This document shows positions 59,701 to 64,000 of a stretch of 64,000 nt of DNA, one piece after another; position 1 is the stretch's first letter, and the number at the start of each line of letters is the position of its first letter. The DNA comes from Atriophallophorus winterbourni. Taxonomy: Eukaryota; Platyhelminthes; Trematoda; Plagiorchiida; Microphallidae. The DNA lies in the NCBI GenBank assembly GCA_013407085.1, contig JACCGJ010001791.1:62001-126000 (forward strand). Reading direction: 5' to 3'. The position numbers and the translations under genes are program-made. The notes beneath the pieces are model-generated. The model did no database searches and had not been told where the DNA came from. It worked only from the letters and a program-made list of their open reading frames with translations.

Positions 59701-61651
59701 AGCCCATCTGAGAACATAGAAATCGTGTCACTACCCCCCGTGCTTGATTGCATTGATGTGATGCGAGTTAAATAGATTTGGTTTGGTGTGTCAATTTGCA
59801 CACAAATAAGATCATCGTTATGCAAATGAAATTTGAGTGCAATCGGTTTCGAGCAGTTTTTCGGTTTGTATACCGTATGCAAAATGCACATCTGAATCGA
59901 TACGTAGAATCTTGAACCAGGCGGCAATACGCGTAACTTATAAGAAAGGGAAAACTATCCGTTCGGTTCTGATGCACCTCAAGGATAAGACACCTTTATC
60001 TAGCGTTACGAACAGCATCTACAGAATCAACTGTAAGGGCTGTTCGGGTGTTTACATAGAGCAAACTTCCTGGGAAATTCACACTAGCATTGAAGAACAC
60101 CGAAAGCGTGTCCGGAGACAGCCCCGGGGTGCGAGGGAATATCAACCCCTTATTTGTGATTCCGCCTTTGCGGAGCACGTTTTAGATAAGGGCCACAGCG
60201 TCGATCTAGACAATGTGGAAATATTGAGACGCGGTATTAAACCGTATAGCGAACGCATACATGCGGAGGCGGTCGAAATTGTCAAGGTCAATAAGGTGGA
60301 TGGGGCACAAATCTCCATAATATGGCGCTCGGCACTGATGCAAAGGTAAATAGTTGCTATTCACCTTATACGTACTAGTTAATTAGATTTTTGTTTTTCT
60401 TCAAAATAGCCTAACCTTAGCCCCGTTAGTGATGTACTTTTACGCATGTGGGTCGCTGTCAACTGACCTTGACCGTGTTCACTTGTATTGCATTGATGTG
60501 TGATACACACTAATAGGCAAATCGACCACTGATCCTGGTCATTCCCACGAAACGTGACACAGCGTAGGCGTACTATAGGCTGTTTAGCGGTAAGGTCAAA
60601 TAAGTGGTGGTGGGTTGACTACTACTTAATCATGTTCCCTGTCCTGACTATCACCCTTAGTCTGACGAAGCTTCTGTGCTAGAAGTAAAACGTTACCCGA
60701 AAACTACTCTAACCGATTACACTCAAATTTCTTTGCATTATGAATACACGATCGGTCCCAAACATATTCCAATCGATTTCCAAGATCAACGTCAGTTGTG
60801 AAGCGCAACTTCACTTGTGGCATTGTTTTTGCTCGTTCATCAAACATAAAAACCACACATGCAACCAAAACAATCCGCTGCCTCTTTAAAACGGCAAGAT
60901 AATCGTACCTTGTTTTAGTATCCGTGTGTTTGCTTCGAGCGTATCCACCAGTGTGGTAATTGCACCACACGATATCATGTGAAGTGTTGCTTATCAATTC
61001 TGAGTTTTGATGATGTTTCGCGCTTCAGTTCATCCGCATTCGCCTTCTGTTTCCAGGTGGTTTTATCGTACCATCGGCTACAAACCCGATCGGAAGCGTG
61101 TGCTTTGTGTGACCCTAGCGTTCGCGGTTCTCTTCGCCGTCACCCGAAATTTCATGATACTACCCTTCTGGTACATCGCACGCCAATCATACAATACGTC
61201 CACATACTACCACGCGAAACAAACGATCCCTTGGTTGGATTTGGCGTTCGCCACGCCGCCACTCATACTCGATTGTTTAAATATCTATTGGGCCAGTAAG
61301 ACGTATAGGATTGGTTGGAGAGCTGCAAAGTCGATTTGGCAAGCGGACTGGAAGACTGATATCCGATTGGCACAGGCGAAATTACGTCACAAGCTACGAA
61401 GGATACGGCGTCGTGGTCAACCAGAGAGCTTACAATCTTCCGTATCGGCTCCCGTACCGACCACCCTTCCCACGGTGGAAACTGTTTTGGAATCATATGC
61501 ATTCGATTCCTCCTCAACTTCCAGCTATTCCAGCGAAACGGAGTATGAAGCTGCCGAATCCGATGATGGAGCACTGATTCCAGATTCTACCAGCGATGTT
61601 CTTGCTCGCCCTTCTGCTGAAGACAGCCAAATCACACACCGAGCACACTGA
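41548..61651 (+). CDS. TLCD4: TLC-domain membrane protein, TLCD4 (TMEM56)-like, six exons
   Basis: The six exons join in phase into 388 residues. The TLC domain is a multi-pass membrane domain of lipid-handling or sensing proteins; the role of TLCD4 itself is poorly known. Visible features are a first membrane helix (about residues 17 to 40), then RRYNKIYREFSKEKRMEWDS before the splice. A second helix starts LVSSIHATTVSIL, a third is TTGLIALSISIGYFLC (119 to 134), and the fourth holds the His pair in LLIFLLHHGVAVIAF. Then come YRLTTELSTPFINQRWF, a fifth helix (VLCVTLAFAVLFAVTRNF) and a sixth (DLAFATPPLILDCLNIYWA). The order and the LTTELSTPFINQRWF block match TLCD4. The last 110 residues, basic then acidic and Ser-rich, extend beyond the vertebrate protein. 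Introns are up to 6.6 kb. Confidence 0.88.
42540..42960 (+). mobile_element. RTE-like LINE fragment (RT)
   Basis: Frames give WNVPQGVRETMTIVLIKDKD and DRGDCDY, then LLNVASKLFHKGFQIRLQKL, the 'GDC-NYRGISLLN' region of RTE-like elements, in three frames. It joins the CATA-tail repeat cluster directly at about 42,975. Confidence 0.68.
42975..43195 (+). repeat. CATA-tail repeat, full-length-like copy
   Basis: GGATGTGCAATCGTACAGTA start, GCTAAATTGATTG, GTGAGCTTTATGCTGAAACA, GGGCAACCTGACAGTATCTC, GCGGCACTTTGCCTGGATCA, GTGCTTTCATACATACATAC end. First copy of a cluster reaching to 46.8 kb. Confidence 0.88.
43480..43635 (+). repeat. CATA-tail repeat, internally deleted copy
   Basis: Starts GGATGTGCAATCGTACAGTA, skips the middle (CTTCTCACTGCCATTTCC) and ends GTGCTTTCACACACACAC. 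The next copy follows within about ten bases. Confidence 0.85.
43645..43873 (+). repeat. CATA-tail repeat with CATA tail
   Basis: Starts at CTTCTGTGCTGTGCGGCTAA, complete through GTGCTTT, then CATACATACATACATAC extended tail. Head to tail with the preceding copy. Confidence 0.88.
43965..44128 (+). repeat. CATA-tail repeat, diverged copy
   Basis: GATGTGCTATCG start, GCTAAATTTATTTGCCAC, GAGCTTCATACGGTAACACG, GAGTCTCACTACA, GCCTGGATCCGG and a CATATACACACATAC end, with gaps and many mismatches. Confidence 0.7.
44285..45018 (+). mobile_element. RTE-like LINE 3' part, interrupted
   Basis: Frames show RDNISLNIEVD near 44,300, RLRFLGHVYNAKDVRIPKDA at 44,500 and KLLALTPMSFENLLLN at 44,590. After an inserted reverse CATA-tail repeat comes LSAAERRSHRQRATAAGHLS with TAYRCERCGR (zinc-finger-like) at 44,800 to 44,890. 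The end is GCCAGCAACAACAATA. The same 3' end as the copy at 14.3 kb. Confidence 0.75.
44698..44792 (-). repeat. CATA-tail repeat inserted in RTE fragment
   Basis: Reverse complement reads TCTAGGCCTGCGCAATCTGA, CAGTATCTCAGCCCACGTGC, AGTCTCTGACTGCGCGGTAC, CTGGATCAGGCTTGTGCTTT. It lies between the C-terminal codons and the finger codons of the LINE. Confidence 0.82.
45100..45175 (+). repeat. CATA-tail repeat, diverged fragment
   Basis: TCTGTCTAGACCTGGACAAT, CTGAAAATATCCTGACC and GTGATTTC, preceded by an ATTC-rich run. Confidence 0.5.
45412..45655 (+). repeat. CATA-tail repeat, full-length-like copy
   Basis: CACGGATGTGCAATCGTGCA through AACACGCTGGAGTCTCACTA, GGCCTGGGCAACCTGACAGT, to GTGCTTTCATACCATACC. 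The best-preserved full copy. Confidence 0.88.
45935..46155 (+). repeat. CATA-tail repeat copy
   Basis: GGCTAACATCGTGTTAAATT, GAGCTGCATGCTGAAACACG, GCCTGGGCAACCTGGCAGTA, then a deletion of the CAGTCTCTGACTG part, ending TTCTTTCATGCATACACATA. Confidence 0.82.
46735..46812 (+). repeat. CATA-tail repeat, 3' fragment
   Basis: GTATCTTAGCCCACGTGCAG, CGGCACTTTGCCTGGATCAG, GCTTGTGCTTTCATACC. 5'-truncated copy. Confidence 0.82.
46813..48350 (+). other. Rest of intron 1 of the TLCD4-like gene
   Basis: About 47,580 to 47,790 weakly resembles, in reverse, the LINE piece near 28.8 kb (CCTTGCGG word). Otherwise nothing recognised except a decayed hammerhead-like sequence at 48,113. Confidence 0.35.
48113..48150 (+). 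ncRNA. Decayed Sm-alpha-type hammerhead ribozyme sequence
   Basis: CTGATGAGTCCAAATAG then CGAGACG closely follows the schistosome satellite hammerhead as I recall it, with one base lost in loop II, stem II broken and GAAAC changed to GAGAC. A GTC cleavage triplet follows at 48,144 to 48,146. Stem I does not pair, so it should be inactive. Confidence 0.4.
48351..48440 (+). CDS. TLCD4: TLCD4-like exon 2
   Basis: Acceptor GCTTTTTCCAG, donor CAC/GTGAGT; 90 bases, phase 2 both sides. RLVSSIHATTVSILCVSTLV matches the RVVS-x-H helix of TLCD4. Confidence 0.87.
49690..49820 (+). CDS. TLCD4: TLCD4-like exon 3
   Basis: Acceptor CATAGCTGTAG, donor TGTG/GTGAGT; 131 bases, phase 2 in and 1 out. LDYSQLDDGINDYEII loop, then TTGLIALSISIGYFLC helix. 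An upstream acceptor at 49,634 gives a stop in the required phase, so this one is used. Confidence 0.82.
49821..51834 (+). other. Intron 3 of the TLCD4-like gene, first part
   Basis: No recognised coding or mobile sequence on either strand. Confidence 0.4.
51835..52370. repeat. GC-rich island, probably part of a mobile element
   Basis: Much richer in G+C than either flank, with sharp edges. Both strands have frames over 100 codons but neither looks like a known protein. The word pattern (TTTTCAACCTCCGCTGCC, ACCCTGGGACAGAGTC) looks like an untranslated leader of a LINE to me, but I cannot tie it to any element in this window. Confidence 0.4.
52904..52998 (+). CDS. TLCD4: TLCD4-like exon 4
   Basis: Acceptor CTCATTTTAG, donor GTA/GTAAGT; 95 bases, phase 1 in and 0 out. 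Encodes YWRGKQLLIFLLHHGVAVIA with the conserved TLC His pair. Confidence 0.88.
53195..54110 (+). mobile_element. RTE-like LINE fragment
   Basis: STKAFDKVTRELLIGILDSY near 53,200 is RT motif A. GHSQLEPVHQFTYLGSSI at 53,778 is the post-RT block also found in the copy at 14.9 kb (QLEPVHHFTYLGS). Between them the frame is broken. Confidence 0.7.
54135..54478 (-). mobile_element. LTR-like repeat copy 2, left part
   Basis: Aligns with 24,375 to 24,720: GTCAACCTGTCCAACGCTA, GAGAAGCCGATTGG, the CGTATATAGG TATA region and CAGCATGTCTGTC. It breaks off exactly where the Penelope-like element begins. Confidence 0.7.
54525..54696 (-). repeat. Left inverted pseudo-LTR
   Basis: Reverse complement matches 55,016 to 55,187 over about 172 bases with few differences. 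It contains a hammerhead core on the - strand with CTGACGA changed to CTGTCGA (54,596 to 54,602), which should inactivate it. Confidence 0.85.
55016..55187 (+). repeat. Right pseudo-LTR
   Basis: Partner of the inverted copy at 54,525 to 54,696; carries the better-preserved hammerhead at 55,105 to 55,148. Confidence 0.85.
55105..55148 (+). ncRNA. Hammerhead ribozyme in Penelope-like pseudo-LTR
   Basis: Reads TTGGT / CTGACGA / A / GCTTCT-GTGTTT-AGAAGC / GAAAC / GTT / ACCAA. Stem I: TTGGT pairs with ACCAA (5 bp). Stem II: GCTTCT pairs with AGAAGC (6 bp, 6-base loop). Both core boxes CUGANGA and GAAA are intact. Stem III is almost absent, as in the minimal hammerheads described for Penelope-like elements, which are thought to act as dimers. 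One extra A lies between the CUGANGA box and stem II. Cleavage would fall after 55,143. Confidence 0.72.
55191..55495 (-). mobile_element. LTR-like repeat copy 2, right part
   Basis: Resumes the match to the 24.7 to 25.04 kb copy: TGTCACTTCGATCTGATT, GGTACACTTCAAGCCCTCGC, TTACAAGTTCGCAATTGTCG, CATTCGAAAGCTCGTGA. Confidence 0.7.
55496..56329 (+). other. Intron stretch, little recognised
   Basis: A word near 55,792 (TGCACGTGGGCTGA) is a scrap of the CATA-tail repeat in reverse; nothing else recognised. Confidence 0.3.
56330..56555 (+). mobile_element. RTE-like LINE 3' tail fragment
   Basis: TCTCTGCTGCTGAACGTATA, CGCTGTGAACGCTTCAAATC, GAATCGGACTGTTTCGTCAT follow the finger-coding tail of the RTE-like copies at 14.4, 22.0 and 44.9 kb, with a CATCCATGATCGTCGTCG end. 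Confidence 0.6.
57005..57313 (+). CDS. Unassigned 102-codon ORF
   Basis: Open from 57,005 (GTG) to TAA at 57,313; frame reads DVKIDKHNENQPVRPIE and ARYHYCFLKKQFTTES. No family recognised. An AATAAA word follows near 57,367. It lies in an intron of the TLCD4-like gene and could be a retrocopy, an element-encoded protein or chance. Confidence 0.2.
   Translation: MRISRSNVRFSVAYTQLVPRYVGEIPPLIFDVKIDKHNENQPVRPIETSHFVFFLCFRDTLTQTSKARYHYCFLKKQFTTESVTSISTRTIASGSTSRVDSK
57780..58005 (+). repeat. CATA-tail repeat, full-length-like copy
   Basis: CACGGATGTGCAATCGTGCA, CTAACACCGTGCTAAATTGA, GTGAGCTGCATGCTGACACA, GTATCCTAGCCCACGTGCAG, GCGGCACTTTGCCTGGATCA, GTGCTTTCAAT. Confidence 0.88.
58395..58445 (+). 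repeat. CATA-tail repeat fragment
   Basis: CATATCTTGTCTAGCCTGGA, CAACATGATAATATCTCGGC. Middle part only, about 100 bases before TLCD4-like exon 5. Confidence 0.55.
58543..58616 (+). CDS. TLCD4: TLCD4-like exon 5
   Basis: Strong polypyrimidine acceptor (AATTTTCTACAG), donor AGAG/GTAATT; 74 bases, phase 0 in and 2 out. HYRLCAFFGVYRLTTELSTP then FINQR matches the most conserved TLCD4 block. Confidence 0.9.
58912..58990 (-). repeat. CATA-tail repeat fragment, reverse
   Basis: AGCAAAGTCCCACATTATCA, ACACATGGGCTGAGATACCA, TCGGTTTACCAGGCCTAAGC match the 3' half in reverse. Confidence 0.6.
59095..59280 (-). repeat. CATA-tail repeat copy, reverse
   Basis: TTCAGGCAAAGTGCCGTACA, CACGTGGGCTAAGATACTAT, GCAGTGAGACTCCAGGGTGT, TTCTGCATGCAACACACTGC match the family in reverse from the 3' end inwards. 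Confidence 0.8.
59295..59650 (+). repeat. LINE-like 3' region with CTT tail
   Basis: A 78-codon ORF of no known family, then TTGCTGAAAATTCATGTATA, CGAATAAAG and a TTCTTCTTCTT run, sharing its 3' end with 32,870 to 32,925. Confidence 0.5.
59655..59705 (-). repeat. CATA-tail repeat 5' fragment, reverse
   Basis: GCTGCACAGCACAGAAGTAC then TGCACTACATCACACTTG is the reverse of the family's first 40 bases (GGATGTGCAATCGTGCAGTA, CTTCTGTGCTGTG). Confidence 0.6.
59815..60735 (+). mobile_element. Penelope-like element, 5'-truncated
   Basis: One long frame (59,837 to 60,349) covers the end of the RT-endonuclease linker (IRRILNQAAIRVTYKKGKTI) and the GIY-YIG domain: SIYRINCKGCSGVYIEQTSW, IHTSIEEHRKRVRRQ, SAFAEHVLDKGHSVDLDNVE, YSERIHAEAVEIVK. 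The Cys pair (C-x2-C) is kept, but the YIG part reads YIE. The 3' UTR runs to a pseudo-LTR end with a decayed hammerhead (60,657 to 60,697) and CTCTAACCGATTAC. The RT is missing. Confidence 0.82.
60657..60697 (+). ncRNA. Decayed hammerhead in second Penelope-like element
   Basis: CTGACGA (60,662 to 60,668) and the GCTTCT/AGAAGT hairpin remain, but the GAAAC box reads AAAAC and stem I no longer pairs. Inactive by inspection. Confidence 0.55.
61057..61651 (+). CDS. TLCD4: TLCD4-like exon 6 with stop
   Basis: Acceptor CTGTTTCCAG; begins WFYRTIGYKPDRKRVLCVTL and carries the last two membrane helices, then a basic stretch (KLRHKLRRIRRRG) and an acidic, Ser-rich tail (SSTSSYSSETEYEAAESDDG). Stop TGA at 61,649 to 61,651. 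The long tail is not part of the TLC domain. Confidence 0.9.
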
Positions 61652-61690
61652 ATTTTCAATGTTTTCTCATGGTTTTATTCGCATGTTAAA

Positions 61691-61696
61691 AATAAA
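61691..61696 (+). promoter_or_regulatory. Polyadenylation signal of the TLCD4-like gene
   Basis: AATAAA 40 bases after the stop codon; normal animal spacing. Confidence 0.75.
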
Positions 61697-62159
61697 GATT
61701 GATTTCTTGTTTTTTGTTGATGTCTTACAACATATTTTTTATCGAAGTAGTGGTTCAATCTGGTGCAGATGTTCGCTAGTGTAACGAACAAAACAGTGCG
61801 TGACTTATTGACAATATTTTTTGTTCGAAATGTTTCTTATTGAAACAAGTCGACACTGTTGATTACTAAAATTGTGTCGGTATACTGTGAGGATAAAGTC
61901 GGTCAAATTTGCTATCCGGCTCGAATAATGTGCCGCAAAATCGCTAAGGTGGATAAAAGCATTTAACACCATGTAGAATACATTATTCTCAGCTGTCGTC
62001 ACAATAACAGCAAAACTAGTGGAGTTCAAAGTAATCATTATAATTAATTATGAGTTTATAGTTCGAACTATCACCGATAGCCACAATTTGTGTTCTTTCG
62101 TATTCATCGATTCTTGTTTTGCTTGTTTTTGTTTCTAATATCGTGGCTAAGCTCTAATT

Positions 62160-62265
62160 TTCCAATATCTGTCTAGGCCTGTGCAACCTGACAGCATCTT
62201 AGCCCGCGTGCAGTCTATGACTGTGCGGCACTTTGCCTGGATCAGGCCTGTGCTTTCATACATAC
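62160..62265 (+). repeat. CATA-tail repeat, 3' fragment
   Basis: TATCTGTCTAGGCCTGTGCA, ACCTGACAGCATCTTAGCCC, GCGGCACTTTGCCTGGATCA, GTGCTTTCATACATACTAAT. Confidence 0.85.
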
Positions 62266-63231
62266 TAATCTCTGTGTATAGTACGTGGTCTTAATTGTTC
62301 AGGTGGTGTTCCCCGAGCTTGCGAAATTGTTGTTAAACATCCAAACCTATCCTCAATGTTCTTGATTGGCTGTTCATTTGCGAAGGTTAACACTGCCACG
62401 ATACTATTACAAGAAGGATCCAGGCAAATTGCTCGGTGGCAATTCATTTACATTCACTTCATCTCTCGCTGCTTCGTCCTTCTCCTGCCAAATTAACTTT
62501 GAACCGGAAATTGCTTTTCCGTTCGGCTACGGTGCTTTTCTCCTGGACTGTAACACAAAACCTTATAAGCAATATGGTTCCACACATTGGTTGGAAGTGT
62601 CGATACCTGGACGATTTATAATTCCGTTGAGCATATGTTTCCAAATTGGCACCACTATATGCGACGAAATCTCTGACATTTGTGGGTATTACCGCTGCGT
62701 GATTACGTAATTTGATCGACTAGTTTTTAAGATGCAGTGCTATCTTGATTTTGCTATGTGATATTTCATGGTTGATTGCCTTTCGCTATCTACTTCCTGT
62801 TAATGAGATCTCTTCAAAAACGTATCCATGTTATTTAGATTTGGATTGTTTATCTCTTAGACCTTGAACATAAATCATGTGGTAGACTGCCACACACAGG
62901 AATTGATTATCTGATGTTCTACGCCCATGTTAGATGGAGCACGACGATGGCCTCGCTTGTAACCAAGATTCTATATCGTATTCAAATCATTGATGGTTGC
63001 ATCAATTTGTTGGTTCTTCCTATCTGGATTTGGTTGGTCTCGTAAATCGCGATGTTATGTAGTGTATGCATGCAATGTGAGGACGTCGGTCTTTCTATGT
63101 TCATTTTAACTGTTTGAATCAAGGTGGATCGTAAACAATATGAATGGCTGTATAAGTCACTTAATAAAATCCTTTTTCGATTGCTTCACATTTATTCGTT
63201 ACACGCGAGTATGTCGATGGATTACTTTTAG
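62266..63231 (+). other. Stretch with an unassigned 114-codon ORF
   Basis: 62,366 to 62,710 is open on the + strand (QINFEPEIAFPFGYGAFLLD) with no family recognised; the rest shows nothing. Confidence 0.25.
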
Positions 63232-63407
63232 TAAAAGAGATTTACGAACTATCGATCCCCAACATGAATCTACTTCTCAACGATCGCCCACGAAAAGGTG
63301 GTGGTATCACTCTCTAGTGCATGAAGATTCACAACGCCTAACTCGAATTAGTGTACAGAAGAGGAACAGAGGTGCCATTCGTTTCAGATTTAGTCCTAAC
63401 TTCCAAG
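63232..63407 (+). CDS. Possible internal exon of an unknown gene
   Basis: Acceptor ATTACTTTTAG, donor CCAAG/GTAACG; 176 bases, phase 2 in and 1 out, open throughout. Reads KRDLRTIDPQHESTSQRSPT, RWWYHSLVHEDSQRLTRISV and RGAIRFRFSPNFQ. Strongly basic and not a motif I recognise. It could also be part of an unfamiliar element. Confidence 0.3.
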
Positions 63408-63754
63408 GTAACGGTAGTCGAAGGTATTGACCTCATTACTGCTACGAATTTTTAGATTTTTTGCCTGATGCTTTTCCCACGATGATGGTAAACTACATAA
63501 ATGCAACCATCGCAAGCATAGACTCACAGACTGAATACTATTACAGCTCGATAGAATATACAATCGTACAACCAAAATCCTAAGTAGTTTCCAGAAACTA
63601 ACGTACGAGGAGAGAAATGTTATGCTGCGTGAAAAACAATTCCGGAGTGACGTGATATTTCCGGACAAAATATTGTATGAACAAGATCATTGTCATCCGT
63701 CAAGGGAATGTATTGCCTGCTATCATTGGTAAAATTGTCAGCTAGAACAAGTAC

Positions 63755-64000
63755 GTCACATCACACCGTATTTGAACTATTATGGTTGATCACTCGCTAG
63801 ACAAGGAAACTGATATCCAGGTTGGTAAAGCAGCTGCCATTTTGCCTTGTTTAAGCTCTCTTATTGGGGGAAAACGCATAAGACTGCTTACAGCGCGTTC
63901 GTACTAAATGTTAAGAGTATGGAAGCGAAACATGTGCCATCTACTCATGACACAAAGGAAGCTGGATAATTTACGAATCATCCGTCTCATCATGATCATA
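63755..64000 (+). mobile_element. RTE-like LINE fragment, runs off the window end
   Basis: SLDKETDIQVGKAAAILPCL near 63,790 and a following LLTARSY-MLRVWKRN stretch match the post-RT region that follows FTYLGS in the RTE-like copies, with a frame break near 63,910. Confidence 0.65.

Noticed and set aside
61007..61056. Start codons MMM just before the last TLCD4-like exon
   Set aside because: The conserved block continues from exon 5 through the splice acceptor at 61,056, so these bases are intron.

Overview
This is an AT-rich animal nuclear genome window: there are multi-exon genes with GT-AG introns and the rest is dense with decayed retroelements. The repeat mix points to a flatworm, most likely a digenean fluke: RTE-like and CR1-like LINEs, Penelope-like elements carrying hammerhead-ribozyme sequences, a decayed hammerhead resembling the schistosome Sm-alpha type, and a tRNA-like SINE head. 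A 34-base intron lying between multi-kilobase introns fits as well. I cannot name the species.

Two split genes lie on the + strand. The first (4,515 to 35,586) is a homologue of the synaptonemal-complex lateral-element protein SYCP2. I followed it through 23 exons whose phases join without a break into about 1,217 residues: an armadillo-like N-terminal domain, a Spt16M/PH-like domain, a long Ser/Thr-Pro-rich and Lys/Arg-rich middle, and a short heptad-patterned C terminus. The second (41,548 to 61,651) is a six-exon TLC-domain membrane protein, closest to TLCD4 (TMEM56), of 388 residues with an extra acidic, Ser-rich tail and an AATAAA 40 bases after the stop. The two proteins have no obvious shared pathway. 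A possible lone exon of a further gene lies at 63,232 to 63,407.

Layout. 1 to 4,375: two CR1-like LINE copies on the - strand. 4,515 to 35,586: SYCP2-like gene, whose introns hold an RTE-like LINE (14,274 to 17,700), an LTR-like repeat (24,375 to 25,040), a pair of inverted 235-bp repeats and a tRNA-like SINE. 35,960 to 40,400: intergenic LINE graveyard, including one young 5'-truncated insertion with perfect 12-bp target-site duplications. 41,548 to 61,651: TLCD4-like gene, whose first intron carries a cluster of a dispersed repeat with a CATA-type tail, called the 'CATA-tail repeat' here. Further on come RTE remnants, a GC-rich island and two Penelope-like elements. 61,700 to 64,000: sparse repeats and an RTE remnant running off the window.

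The most interesting structure is the Penelope-like element at about 54,479 to 55,190. It is flanked by inverted 172-bp pseudo-LTRs. One of them holds a near-complete hammerhead ribozyme, and the element sits inside a copy of the LTR-like repeat whose uninterrupted relative is in the same window at 24.4 to 25.0 kb. All domain and family calls come from reading motifs and recalled family patterns; no database search was run.
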